A stretch of DNA of 64,000 bases from Nilaparvata lugens (GCF_014356525.2 NC_052517.1:5785500-5849499), one strand, 5' to 3'. Positions 1-11,344 are shown, counted from the stretch's first letter. A program made the numbers and translations. Notes: generated by a model from the sequence alone, not told the origin.

Positions 1-702
1 CAAAACTTCTTCTTAACAATATTATTATTTATTTATTTATTAGAGCAAACAATACAATAGTCGGAAGAGAAAAAACAGGCTATTGCACAAAACTTCTTCC
101 ATTTCTTAATTTTGTCTCAAATCAACCAATTAAATTATGTAGGTTATGTCCAATATTTACAATATTTCTATATCAAAGTTTTAGTTTCCTTCTAGAATAT
201 AGTTCTAAAGATTCTCTATGGAATTTCTCTTAAACGGTTCTCTTTTACTTTCAAATTTTCCCTATCTCTATCAAAATTCCCAGCATTTCTTCCCTTCCCT
301 TTGCATTTTTCTCTCCTCGTCTCATCACGTTTATTTTCTGCTGCTTCTCTTTCTTTTATCTCTCTTGATTTTTGCTTTTGATATATTTATTTTCTGGCGT
401 TCTCTCACTTCTCTCATTCTTGTCAACTCTATCATAATTCTCTCTATAACTTTCTTTCTCTCTCTCTCTCTTTTCTCAATCTATCATTTTTTTGCTCTCT
501 ATCTCTTTCTTTCTCTCTCTCTCTCTTTTCTCAATCTATCATTTTTTGCTATCATTATGTGGACCTCAAAAAGCTTGTAAAGCAATTTCATCCAACCGCA
601 CAAATAATGATAACATCGATATATTGATATATTGATTTAACTGTCAATATCTAGGAACAGACAAAATAGTCTAGTCTCTCTTAATTGGTTTCTATCGCAC
701 TG
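1..702. other. AT-rich intergenic sequence with CT-rich patches
   Basis: No gene seen. A pyrimidine-rich run with short (CT)n stretches lies at about 455-540. The Leu/Phe/Ser-rich open frame here is a composition artefact. Confidence 0.6.
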
Positions 703-1004
703 TTCTTCTTCTTCTTCCTCTGCTTCTTCTTCTTCTTCTTATTCTTCTCCATCATCATTATTTCTTCTGCTTCTTTTTTCCTTCTTCTTCATATTTTTCT
801 CCCTCTTCTTCATCCTCTTTTTTATCATATCCTTGTCTTTCTTCTTCTTCCACTTTTTCTTATTCTTCCTTTTTTCTTATTCTTCTTCTTCTTCTTCCTC
901 ATCTTCTTCTTCTTCTTCTTCTTCTTCTTCTTCTTCCTCATCTTCTTCTTCTTCTTCCACTTGTTCTTCCTCATCTTCTTCTTCTTCTTTTCCTTCTTTC
1001 CCAA
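703..1004. repeat. (CTT)n polypyrimidine tract
   Basis: Long imperfect TTC/CTT repeat, pyrimidine on the plus strand. It opens several artefactual Phe/Ser/Lys-rich frames on both strands. Confidence 0.9.
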
Positions 1005-1128
1005 TTGATACTTCTCTTGTTTTCGAAGCGAAGAGTTCAAAAGCGTTTATTTTGAAGAAGCCCTTATTGACTATAGTCTACAACTTAATGATGATGACCT
1101 TAGCAAACTAAACCTCATTTCTATTTAG

Positions 1129-1670
1129 CCTCTTTCTTCTTCTTCTCCTTCTTTTTTCTCCTTCTTTTTCTTCTTTTTATTTTCCTTCTTCTTCATCGTC
1201 TCGTTTCTCCTTACCACCCACACTTCTTCCTCATTTTCTTCTACTTTTTACAAGAGTCGACACTTCATCATCTACCTTCTTTTTCTACCTCTTATATTTA
1301 TCCATTGACTCTTCTGTTCACTCTCTTACTCTTCAACGTCCCTCCTCCTCCTTCTGCTCCTCCTTTCCCTTCCCCACCTCCTCTTACTCCTGTACCCAGA
1401 CTTTCTCCCGAATCTATTCCTGCTTCTCTTTCTTCTTCTCCTCCCTCTCCTCCTTCAACTCCTCCTCCTCTTCCTCCTCAACCTCCTCATCCTCCTCCTT
1501 CTCCGCCACCCGTTCCATCTCTTCCACCCCTACTTCTCCTCCTCCTTCTGCACATCCTACTCCTCTACCCCTTTTAGACGTTCTTCTAAAACTTTTCCTC
1601 CTTATCCGCTCTCTTAACTATTCCTTCTTCTCCTCCCCCTCTACTTACTCTTTCTCCTCCTTTAAATCCT
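1129..1670. repeat. Polypyrimidine tract, CTT and CCT units
   Basis: Nearly pure C/T on the plus strand. It moves from CTT-rich to CCT-rich and stops shortly before a family A copy. Confidence 0.85.
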
Positions 1671-1694
1671 TAGTTTAAATAATGAAATTAAGGT

Positions 1695-1990
1695 TTTGGT
1701 AGAGAGTTGGTGGGGAGGATATTTTTAATATTGTTTCCGAAGAATGGACATTGATATGTCCAAAGCTCCGCCAATTTATGTAGATGCATAACAATATAAT
1801 TATTATCTATAGTTATCATATTACAAATTGCTTTTTCATATCATATACAGTTCAATAATTATTTTCTTAGTCTATATTATGTAAATTCATCTATAATTTT
1901 GCTGTATTGTAAGCTATTGTATATAAGTGTATAAGCCAGTATATATTGTGATCTACATAAATAAAGTACTCAATCAATCAATCAATCAAT
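1695..1990 (+). repeat. Family A short interspersed repeat, copy 1
   Basis: About 295 bp. It starts TTGGTAGAGAGTTGGTGGGG, has the hallmark GAATGGACATTGATATGTCC, and ends AATAAAGTACTCAATC plus an (AATC)n tail. The defined 5' end, AATAAA near the 3' end and tandem tail suggest a retroposed SINE-like element. No tRNA A/B boxes were recognised. Confidence 0.8.
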
Positions 1991-2640
1991 CTTCCTCCTT
2001 CTTCTACTCCTTGTACTCTCTCTCATGAATTGTCTGTCACATTCTCTATGTCTCTTTCTAACTCAATTCTTACATCATACAATTTTCTTGTTGCTTCGGT
2101 ACTCAATCATTATCCACCCCCAAAACTATTTTCCCCTTCTTTCTCCTTTTCTTCCTCCTACACCTCTTCCACATCCTCCTTCTCCTCCTCCTACACACCA
2201 CCTCCTCCTTCTCCTCCTAATCTTCATCCACCTATTCTTCTCCCTCCTCCTCCTCCTCCTCCTCCTCCTCTTCAGCTTCTTCTTCAACTTCTCATTCTAC
2301 CTTTTCTACGTTTATATCTTCTCCCTACCAATATAATGAATCCTCTCCTACTCCACCGCCTCCTACTCCACCACCACCACCACCACCCCCTCCTACCCTC
2401 CTCTTCCTCCTCTTCTTCTTCTCCTTAATCTTCTTCTCTTTCTTCAACTTTTCATACTTCCTCTTCTATTTTCCCCTCTTTTCACTTCCAGTCTTCAAAA
2501 TCTCTTTCCTACATCACCTCCTCCTCCCCCTTCCGCACTTCCACCTCTTCCTACTCTTCCTCCTCCTCCTCCTCCTCCTCCTTAAACTCATCCTCCCCCT
2601 CCTCTTCTTACTCCTACCACTCCTCCTCCTCCTCCTCTTC
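1991..2640. repeat. Polypyrimidine tract with (CCT)n and (CCA)n runs
   Basis: C/T-rich plus strand directly after the family A tail. CCT runs occur near 2245-2272 and 2560-2582, and a CCA run near 2368-2388. Confidence 0.85.
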
Positions 2641-2877
2641 GTTTACCTTACCCACTTATTATCATTACGTAGAGCATTTATAGCGCTTAGAATCTTTTTT
2701 TGGAAGGCATCTTCTTCCAATACCGCTTTCAGTACGGTTTAGTCGGTCATAAAGTGATGTAGTTTTCACAGTTTTCTCTCGGGGTTTCAGTTTTGAGGTT
2801 ATGTTCCACTGTGATAACTACCCATCTGATCTTGAAACACTGTGATTTCTCAATGTTCATATCTATAATTTATTTAA

Positions 2878-3003
2878 TTATTGTTTATAATGGTTATTAA
2901 ACTTCATGATTATTTTTTAACAAATAATTATCATTATTATTGAATTATTGTTCAAAATGGTGATTAAACTTCATAATTATTTATCAACAAATAATTATTA
3001 TTA
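2878..3003. repeat. Two-copy tandem repeat, about 70 bp
   Basis: An AT-rich unit containing ATTAAACTTCAT and AACAAATAATTAT occurs twice in direct order. Confidence 0.6.
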
Positions 3004-3803
3004 AACAAAATCCCAATTTAATACTGTGAATCACCCCGAAGACTTCTGCTACTGCAAATATTGACAACAGGGTAAACAGCTAGATGGAAGTTTGTCGAGC
3101 GCTATTATTCAAAAATTATTTGCAAGGTCTATAAATACAGGTCTGACACTCTTGTTCCTTATGGAGCGGCCATTATGTGGGGTTTTTATGGCGGTACATT
3201 TGAAATATTCCATTCTGCTCATAACAAAATTATGCATTATGCTATTTAAAAACAATATTCTGGTTCAGATAATATGTGAATTCGGGTTTTCGATTTTTTA
3301 ATGATGAAATCTCAATAATTAATGGTTCAATGATTCATTTTTTCGTTAATAAAAATTGTTTTTCTTCTTGTAACTTGTTATGATTCATTGGGCATTGGGA
3401 CAAAAGGCGAACCTCAAAAAGAGTTTGAAGCTCCCAATCTAAAAATCAACAATTCAGTTGGAATCTGAATATTATTTTTCTGTTGGAAGAATTTGTTTTA
3501 CAATTCAAAGCCAAGCGATATTCCTTGAACAATCTATTGTTGTTCAATCTATAATTATAACAGCTGACAAATTTGAAAATTGGTGAACTAGAACCCCATA
3601 AAATGGCGATTTTGCAATACATCACGGGATTGTGTCATGACCTGTAATTTTTAATTGACCTTGATTATTAATTTTGTTAGCTCGGGAATCCAACTGAATC
3701 TAGTTGTTCACCCTGTTGTCAATATTTGCAGTAGCAGAAGTCTTCGGGGTGATTTACAGCATTTAATAGGGATTTTCGTCTAATAATAATTATTTATTAA
3801 TCA
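2984..3803. mobile_element. Family M inverted-repeat element, full copy
   Basis: Terminal inverted repeats of roughly 95 bp (2984-3080 and 3708-3803) share CACCCCGAAGACTTCTGCTA and GCAAATATTGACAACAGGG. The interior is non-coding. Partial copies of the same end occur at 34475-34625, in the 42.8-44.5 kb array, 51715-51845 and 52838-52946. Confidence 0.65.
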
Positions 3804-4291
3804 GCATTTGAACAAATGAAACTTCCAATTTATTTCGATCTATTTTTAACATTAATTAAAATTGTTAGTTTAAAAATAGCTCTTTAACCATTTCCAGTTG
3901 TACTGAGATAAAAATTGTGTGACTAATAATAAATTGAAAGATAAATTCATATTCTAATTATTAGGCCTGATTGAAAAGTGCATTTTGTTCTTAATTTTCC
4001 TTGCTCAAGTATACAAAATGTCAGCTTTGAAGTGGGCTATGGATATTGTTATAATGGATATGAAAATGTGTTAATTTTATTCATAACAGAGCCTGTCAGT
4101 GGAGATTTTCGTAAGTATAATCAATCAATCATTTATTTCTTTCCAAAACATACATGAAAAAGTCACAATCTAATTTCATTTCCATTATTTATTTATTTAT
4201 TCATTTATACTTACAAGATGTAAGGATAATTATGTGAGGATTAATTATATAATAAATTATATATGAGAGATTAACTAATTATATGTGAGGA
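3804..4291. other. AT-rich sequence without recognised gene
   Basis: Contains an (ATTT)n run near 4185-4205 like the tail of a retroposed 3' end. Nothing else recognised. Confidence 0.5.
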
Positions 4292-4584
4292 TTTGAGGCT
4301 GGGCTTACACCGGTTAGTCAAGACAAGACATGACCAGACACGTTTAGTCACAATACTTCAAATAGTTGCTTGTGAAGACATGTCTAATTGCAATGACTAA
4401 TCAGTTTGTGTTGCGTCATAAGCAACTATGTCAAGTATTGTACCTTAGGCTAGGCACACACCAGTTAGTCAAGACAAGACAAGACATGATCAGACAAGTT
4501 TAGTCACAATACTTCTCATAGTTGCTTAAGAAGACATGTCTAATTGCAATGACTAATCAGTGTGAGTTGCGTCATGAGCAGCTA

Positions 4585-4957
4585 TCCTATTATATTAAGT
4601 GAGTAATTTCTGTATTTATATATCTGGTTATTTTTATATCTGGTTATTTATGTTTAACAGATCTCGAAAACGGCTCTAACGATTTTCACGAAATTTGGAA
4701 CATAGTAAGTTTATGATATAAAGATTCGATTGCACTAGGTCTCATCCTTGGGAAAACTCGCTGAACGATACAGGATAATTCATCCTTGGCTGAAACAGCT
4801 GTGGATAGTAAAAATGTGAAAAATCGAAATATCGCATCCCCAAAATTGATTAGATAACGTATAGCCGGCTGTGAAATATAAAAACGATCATTTTAGAGAA
4901 ATTGTGTTCTGTTTATCAATAGATAAAAATAACGAGCGAAGCTCGGTGCCCCGATAT
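4585..4957 (+). mobile_element. Family G Helitron-like element, copy 1
   Basis: 373 bp starting TCCTATTATATTAAG and ending CCCCGATAT, with hairpin CGAGCGAAGCTCG about 12 bp from the 3' end. It splits a family D copy between A and T, and no target duplication is visible. Related copies lie at 62737-63120 and 58601-59245. The 3' end is not the canonical CTRR. Confidence 0.6.
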
Positions 4958-5143
4958 TGAGAAGTATTGTGACTAAACGTGTCTGATCATGTTTTGTCTT
5001 GTTTTTTCTTGACTAACTGGTGTGCGCCTAGCCTAAGGCACAATACTTCACATTGTTGCTTATGACGCAAGACACACTGATTAGTCATTGCAATTAGACA
5101 TGTTTTCATAGGCAACTATGAGAAGTATGGTGACTAAACTTGA

Positions 5144-5364
5144 CTATAGTGAGGTCCACGTTATAATGGCAGTGGATAGAGATAGAAGAATAGCGATGCC
5201 GATTCTCTGCATTCATTAATCATATTTCTACACTGTCAAAAACATAATTGGCATCGTTGTGGACTTAGAAAAGGATAGTACCACCGGCTTTGTTGAATGA
5301 TAGACAAGGATAGCAACACCAAAGTTGATCAAATACTGTCATTATAACGTGGACCTCACTATAG
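5144..5364. mobile_element. Family C MITE, short form, copy 1
   Basis: 221 bp with nearly perfect inverted ends CTATAGTGAGGTCCACGTTA, inserted in a family D element. A TA target duplication is the simplest reading. No coding capacity. Confidence 0.8.
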
Positions 5365-5694
5365 TCATTGCAGATAGACATGTCTTCATAAGCAACTATG
5401 TGAAGTATTGTGACTAAACGTGTCTGATCATGTCTTGTCTTGTCTTGACTAACTGTTGTGCGCCTAGCCTCACGTGTGACATCAACACAATTTAGTAGTG
5501 TCTAATTTTAACGGAATATGAAGATTTTTTTCAACATTAATCCCATACTGTATAATGACATTACAATATCCACAATGTTATAAAAAAAATAATATAATCA
5601 TTGGAACAATATTCAAAATTATTTTGCGTCATTTAGGAGGAGAATAGAGGCTTAAAACTTAATGATCCCTCACCATTCACAAATATCATATACT

Positions 5695-6135
5695 CAATTT
5701 CTCCCTCACTTCCGATTTTTTCCCCGTCGTTTCTCCCTTTTCTCTCATTTCCTATGTTTTCCTCGACGTTTTTCCCTTTTCCCTCATTTTTCCCTGACTT
5801 TTCTCCCTCACTTCCGATTTTTTCCCCGTCGTTTCTCCCTTTTCTCTCATTTCCTATGTTTTCCTCGACGTTTTTCCCTTTTCCCTCATTTTTCCCTGAC
5901 TTTTCTCCCTTTTTCCTGGATTTTCTCCCTTTTCCCTGGCTTTCCTCCCTTTTTTTTGTCTCTCCCTTTACTCTCATTTCCTATGTTTTCCCCGACATAT
6001 TTCCTTTTCTCTCATTTCCTATGTTTTCCACGACATATTTCCTTTTCTCTCATTTCCTATGTTTTCCACGACGTTTTTCCCTTTTCCCTCATTTCAAAAT
6101 TCCTCCCTGGCATTTTTCCCTTTTCCCTCCACTCA
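5695..6135. repeat. Minisatellite, 102-bp unit plus shorter units
   Basis: A pyrimidine-rich unit begins at 5701 and again at 5803 (period 102 bp). It is followed by shorter units containing CTCATTTCCTATGTTTTCC through about 6120. The Phe/Pro/Ser-rich frames are artefacts. Confidence 0.8.
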
Positions 6136-6297
6136 TTGTTGTGGCAACACATCTACTATTGATAGGCATGCTTATCACATGTTATCCTGGAATTTCTGAT
6201 GTCTTTCTCATCTGACACACGCGTAGAATGAATCAGTATACTGCTGTTAGTTGGAGTGAGTGAGTTAGAACTAGTGAGTGAGATGGGACTAGTTAGA

Positions 6298-6618
6298 ACT
6301 ACTAAGTTAGTTTATTAGTGACATATTCTCTCGAGTAACTCAACTTTATACTTCATTTTTTATTGATTCATACAAAAAGTACATTATCAAAATGATAGGG
6401 AGAGAAAAAATAAGGTAACCTTGTGCTATTCCTCTCCCAAATTTAGATAAAGTTATACATAATCAAGAACTACTAAGATAGTTTATTAGTAACATATTTA
6501 CTCGAGTAACTCAACTTTATACTTCATTCTTTATTGATTCATACAATAATTACATCAACAAAATGATAGGGAGAGAAAAAATGAGGTAACCTTGTGCTAT
6601 TCCTCTCCCAAATTTGGG
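6298..6618. repeat. Family E repeat, tandem pair
   Basis: A 171-bp direct duplication starting ACTACTAAG at 6298 and 6469. Each unit contains TTTATTGATTCATACA and AGGGAGAGAAAAAATAAGG. Related copies elsewhere suggest the 3' end of a retroelement. Confidence 0.65.
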
Positions 6619-7020
6619 GCTTTTTTGTTCAAGAACATTCCGTTCTTGAGATAAAAATCCCTAAGTGAAAAAAACAAAATGGCAGCTACATGGATAACCA
6701 CTGAGTTTTGGACACTCCAAATACAAAATTATTTGTAGTCTCCTATCATCCAGGAACAATACACTAAAATGTTCGACACTACTTCTGAAATAGTCTGTAT
6801 ATTCACATAAATGATACATATATACTATATACTTACTAATATTTACATATATACTCTGTATATATAGTCCATAAATGATTTGACAACGGTGCCGAATTGA
6901 AGAAGGATGGAGCTATCTGTTTTGTCTAATAACAGACCAGACAAGACAGTACAAATTTTCTCCTCGTTAACAGGACAAACAAATACGAAATCAATAAATT
7001 GATTTATCTGTTTATTCTCA
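6619..7020. other. AT-rich intergenic sequence
   Basis: No gene seen. A decayed piece of family C (GGATGGAGCTATCTG) is discernible near 6905-6960. Confidence 0.4.
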
Positions 7021-7480
7021 ACTGACAGGTAACCCGTGCTCCGTGAGGATCTAATTAGAAACTGAAATCATGAAGAGATCAAAACAGGCCTATAACCATC
7101 CTCGGTAAATTAAGAATCTGCATTCAAAATTTCGAGTTAATCAGTTGAGTAGTTGAGACGTGATAATGCGTCATTCGTGAATTTCCAATCCCCTACGTGT
7201 ATGAGACAATTCTTTCCTTTCATTAAACTATAGAAAATGATGTTATCTTGTGACTTCAGTCAGGGTCTGCTGTCAGAGTTTCCGGGTGTCAATGGTTTAG
7301 AGAATCTATATTCAAAATTTCGAATAAATCAGTTGAGTAGTCGAGACATGATGATTTAACATTCGTGAATTTCCTATCCCCTTCGTGTATAAGCTAGGTC
7401 CTTTTTTATCATAGTATAGAAAATGATGATATCTTGTGACTTCAGTCAGGGTCTGTTGTCAGAGTGTCCAGGTATCATCA
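7021..7480 (-). mobile_element. Family N Helitron-like fragments, two tandem copies
   Basis: Two copies about 186 bp apart share AATCAGTTGAGTAGT, a CGTGTAT..TTCTTTCC-like end and ATCTTGTGACTTCAGTCAGG. They are related to the intact family N element at 29369-29604. Confidence 0.6.
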
Positions 7481-7609
7481 GTTTGAAAGTGTTCAATCAA
7501 TTTTTTGTTGCTTCTTTACAGATAACTGATCAAATCAAGGGACCATACTTCAAGAATTACATCAACTCCAAGACTTTTATTTTCCTGACAATAGATAGGT
7601 ATTGAGAAT

Positions 7610-7905
7610 ATCAATGGTCATTGACCAATTTTGGTCATTTCTCAGTTAATTCTGGATTGATAGACGGTGACTTAATGACCATTATGACCCAATGATCATC
7701 TTAGAGTCGATCGGTCATTTCACAATGAATATTGTAGGCCCATGATCATTGAGAAAGTCAATGATAATCCTCGATGTCAATAATCATTTCAAGGTCAATG
7801 ATCATTCCCAAGACAAATGACCATTTTGAAGGACACTGAGACCAATCTTTGAATGACCTTTTCCAACAAGGGTATTATTCATGTTTCAAAGTCAAGACAT
7901 AATTT
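7610..7905. promoter_or_regulatory. Dense AATGATCATT / TGACC motif cluster upstream of exon 1
   Basis: Degenerate repeats of TCAATGATCATT, AATGACCATT and AAGGTCAATGATC occupy about 300 bp just before the first coding exon. The cluster may be a decayed tandem repeat or a 5' regulatory segment. No TATA box or initiator was identified. Confidence 0.3.
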
Positions 7906-7933
7906 TAGAAGAATTCTTATGTCATAATGAGTT

Positions 7934-8621
7934 ATGAGACTGACCAACCATCGTAGACTGTCACCAATAAGGGCTAGTTTTGAAGATTATGGTGAAGGTC
8001 AAGGAGCCTCTCAAGGTCAAAGTTTTCAAGGTCACAGTTTCCAAGGGCAAACTCCACAAGGACAGGGGCTTCAAGGTCAAAGTTCCCAGGGACACAACTC
8101 TCAAAGATCAGGGTATCAAGGTCAAAATTTCCAAGGAAACAATTCTCAAGGACACAACTCTCAAAGACCAGGGTTCCAAGGTCAAAGTTCTGAAGGACAC
8201 GATTCCCAAGGTCAAAGTTCCCAAGGACACAACTCTCAAAGATCAGGGTATCAAGGTCAAAGTTTTCAAGGACACAACTCTCAAAGACCAGGGTTTCAAG
8301 GTCAAGGTTCTCAAGGACACACTTCTCAAGGTCAAAGTTTTCAAGGACACAATTCTCTAGGACACAATTTCCAAGGGCACAATTCCCAAAGACCAGGCTT
8401 CCAAGGTCAACGTCTGCAAGGCCTCGAGTTCCAAGACCAAAGTTTTCGAGGACACGGGTTTCAAGGTCACAGCGTCCCCTTGGGAAGTAAAACTTCTCCG
8501 TCTTCTCTAGCAACGTCTTCTGGAAGTCAGCTGCAGCGACCTAGGACATCGGTGGTGAGAAGAAAAAAGAGAAGGAGGAGACTGACCAATAACCTGCTGG
8601 AGCACAGGAGTTTGCCTAAAC
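7934..8621 (+). CDS. Exon 1: Gln/Gly/His/Ser pentapeptide-repeat N-terminal region
   Basis: Encodes residues 1-229 plus one base of codon 230. The ATG is chosen because an in-frame TGA lies two codons upstream (7928-7930) and no convincing acceptor lies between them. Residues 23-182 are 32 uninterrupted five-residue units of the type G-[QH]-x-x-Q, varied as GHNSQ, GQSFQ, GQSSQ and R[SP]G[YF]Q. This is low-complexity, probably disordered sequence and not the A[DN]Lxx pentapeptide fold. A Ser/Thr-rich stretch (184-198) and a very basic cluster VVRRKKRRRR (about 207-216) follow; the latter could act as a nuclear-localisation signal. The exon ends at AAAC before GTGAGT, and a read-through stop comes one codon later. 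If an upstream exon exists, the start could differ. Function of the repeat is unknown. Confidence 0.75.
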
Positions 8622-8705
8622 GTGAGTAGAATATTGAGTTTCTACAAAATTATTTTTGAAAATGAAAATGGAATGTTTATTCATATTGAGTTGAATGATT
8701 AAGAA

Positions 8706-9475
8706 TCTGGTGTCGCGCACTCACACAACTTTCCTTGCCGTTATAAAAAACTTCCATTATTAATAAAATTTCCTTTATATTATACTCAGCTGACGAGATT
8801 CAATTCTGCTACTCTTCCAGGGAATGATCTAGAATCTATAGTTGCCTCTCCCATTAAGTTTGCATTTGAATAATCACATTTCCTCGAATTTTTAGCTTTT
8901 TATTCTAGATGAAAATGTTACTTGTAGAGATTTTCATGCACATTCTTCTCCACTTACATTTTTTTTGTTAAAATATTGTATCTGAAGCTTGACAATTTAA
9001 AATCTAAAATCAAACTTTGCATAGATGAGGAGGAGCTCCTAGAATTTTTACAGATATGGCACTGTGGCAGTTCATAAAGTTTATGAATGACCATTTTAGG
9101 TACAAATTTGATGGGAATCGTTGGAGCCGTTTACGAGAAAATCGCTAAAAACCCTGTTTTTGACAACATTTTCGCCATTTTAGCCGCCATCTTGAATCGC
9201 ATTTGATCAAAATTGTTCGTGTCGGATCCTTATATTGTGAGGGACTCACGTTCAAAATTTCAAGTCATTCCGTTAATTGGGAGATGAGATATCGTGTACA
9301 CATACGCACATGCATTCATACACACACACACATATATACAGACCAATACCACAAAACCACTTTTTTGGGCTCAGGGGACCTTAAAACGTATAGAAATTCG
9401 GAAATTGGGGTACCTTAATTTTTTCGGAAAGTAATACTTTCCTTACCTATGGTAATAGGGAAAGGAAAGTAAAAA
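8706..9475 (+). mobile_element. Family B HINE-like element, copy 1 (internally deleted)
   Basis: Starts TCTGGTGTCGCGCACTCAC, has subterminal ACTTTCCTTGCC, a short CA/TA microsatellite near 9305-9345, and a 3' hairpin from ACTTTCCTTACC to AAGGAAAGT. A block between about 8745 and 8870 is replaced or diverged. Confidence 0.7.
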
Positions 9476-9741
9476 CAGATCTACCGACGGCTGTTGTATG
9501 ATGCAATGATTATAACAGCTGATTTTTACTTCTGTGTGTGGCCAGCTCACAAATCTTCTCCCATAAGGATTACATGTAAACTTTGAAGGACCGTAGGAAA
9601 GAGTCCTGAAGTCTGATCATAAATTTGATAAGCCTGCTCCTGAACATAACGAAAACAACTAAACAAAAATCATCAAATTCGGTGCACACATAAAAAAGTT
9701 ATTGAATGTCAAAATTTGAGGCTCGATTTTTATCATCAATA
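9476..9741. other. No recognised feature
   Basis: Moderately AT-rich, no open frame of interest. Confidence 0.5.
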
Positions 9742-9884
9742 AGGCCTGTTTACACAGACGATTTAAATTCCAATTGAGATTTCCACAAAAACCAATCAGA
9801 GAAGGATTTTCTAAGAAGCTTCTCTGATTGGTTATTGTGGCATTTAATCGGGATTGGAAGTTAACAGGCTTTTGTGCAACCAGT
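9742..9884. mobile_element. Family I foldback MITE, copy 1
   Basis: About 143 bp palindrome. The centre pairs AACCAATCAGAGAAG with CTTCTCTGATTGGTT. The outer end is AGGCTTTTGTGCAACC. Copies at 55341-55487 and 58755-58888. Confidence 0.75.
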
Positions 9885-10515
9885 TGTTAATATCACATAT
9901 AAGATATATTCAGATAACTTGGATCACAGTTATCTGCTATACAAGGCCGTGGAAGATGAAACATGGCAACTATGCGGTCCTTCCGTTGCAACTGACTTTA
10001 TAACGTGAATCCTTCTATGGAGCTTTGTAACAAGTGGTTGGTAGGGTGGCATATTTTAAAGTGGGTTAGTGAACCATGGGGAAAATCCATACCTTACTTA
10101 ACAACAACAATAAGTTTCCTAACACCTCTGCATGTTCTGCATCCATTCAATGTTGTCTCTTGTGAATAATAAAAGCGAGGAGAAAGAGAGAAGAATGAGA
10201 AGGAGGAGAAGGAGAGGAATAGTGGAAGAGAACAATGGTGAGGAGGAGGAGGAGAAGAGGAGGACAATGATGAGGAAGAGTAGAAAAGTAGAAACAAGTG
10301 AGAAGCTTAGAATATTGATTATAGGTGGAGGAAGAGAATTGAGGATAGGTGAAGGAAAATAACAATATATTTGATGAGCCCCAAAAAAGGAATAGACGGG
10401 ATCATATGGTTGAAGCAATCTTATATCTATGAGGGGTGACATAGGCCTACTACTTGAAGAACAGAAGCTGCATTCTTTAGAGAAAGAGGGAGGAAGAGCA
10501 AAGGAGAAGATTGAG
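9885..10515. other. Intronic sequence with polypurine patch
   Basis: No gene. An AG-rich run of GGAGGAGAAGG type lies at about 10168-10290 and opens artefactual frames on both strands. Confidence 0.6.
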
Positions 10516-10804
10516 GATTGATTGATTGAGTACTTTATTTATGTAGATTACAATATATACTGGCTTATACACTTATATACAATAGCTTACAATACAGCAA
10601 CATTATAGATGAATTTACATAATATAGACTAAGAAAATAATTATTGAACTGTATATGATATGAAAAAGTAATTTGTAATATAATAACTATAGATAATTAT
10701 ATTGTTATGCATCTACATCAGTTAAATTGGCGGAGCTTTGGACATATCAATGTCCATTCTTCGGAAAGAATATTAAAAATATCCTCCCCACTAACTCTCT
10801 ACCA
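10516..10804 (-). repeat. Family A, copy 2
   Basis: Minus-strand copy with (GATT)n at the left and ACTAACTCTCTACC at the right, directly abutting a polypurine tract. Confidence 0.8.
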
Positions 10805-11110
10805 GAAGGAGGAAGGAGAGGATGAAGGGAGGAAGAGGATGGAAGTGGGTGAGGAGGAGGAGGAGTTGGTGAAGGTGGATAAGGAGGAAGAGGAGGGGCG
10901 AATGAGGATATGTGAAAGGGAGGATACAGTGATGATAGAGGGAGAGGGAGTCAAAGAATCGGGTAAGAATGAGAAGTAGGTGGAAAAAGGAGGGGGTACT
11001 GGAGGAGGAGGATGAGGTAAGATTAGAGGGAGAAAAGAAATAGGAGTAGGAGGAGGAGGGTGAGGAGGACAATGAGGAGAAAGGGAGAAGGGAGAACAGG
11101 GAAAGGGACA
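10805..11110. repeat. Polypurine (GGA)n-rich tract
   Basis: AG-rich plus strand next to family A copy 2; no gene. Confidence 0.8.
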
Positions 11111-11179
11111 AGTTGGGAGCTTAAAATTAATTGGAAACTTCAGCCTGTTCCCTATTTGTATTGAGTTCGTCACGTGAAG

Positions 11180-11344
11180 ATTTCTTTCTTTCCTTCATTC
11201 TCTTGTTCTTCTTCTCCTTCTTCTACTTCTTCGTCTTCTTCCATACCCTTTCCATCTCAACCTTCTCCTTCTTTCTATCACAGGTCTCAATTTTCTTCTA
11301 TTTTTCTTTTTCTTTACTCCCCAATTATTCGTCTCTCAACCTTT
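11180..11344. repeat. Polypyrimidine tract
   Basis: CTT-rich stretch ending at family A copy 3. Confidence 0.75.

Larger units (their letters stand above)
4292..5475. mobile_element. Family D foldback cluster (host of G1 and C1)
   Basis: Several copies of a palindromic repeat built from GTTAGTCAAGACAAGACA, GTTTAGTCACAATACTTC and CTAATTGCAATGACTAATCA, with TGTGCGCCTAGCC at the outer end. The copies are interrupted by G1 (4585-4957) and C1 (5144-5364). Two further copies lie at 39906-40165. Confidence 0.7.

Noticed and set aside
5633..6215. Phe/Pro-rich plus-strand and Lys/Glu/Gly-rich minus-strand proteins
   Set aside because: Products of the 102-bp minisatellite; no start context or homology.
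7974..8513. 179-codon antisense frame over exon 1
   Set aside because: It is open only because the 15-bp coding repeat has no stop in that frame. The sense frame has a splice donor and phase-matched partners.
9300..9350. tRNA or small RNA gene near CA-rich stretches
   Set aside because: No cloverleaf or Pol III boxes could be drawn; the stretch is the internal microsatellite of family B.
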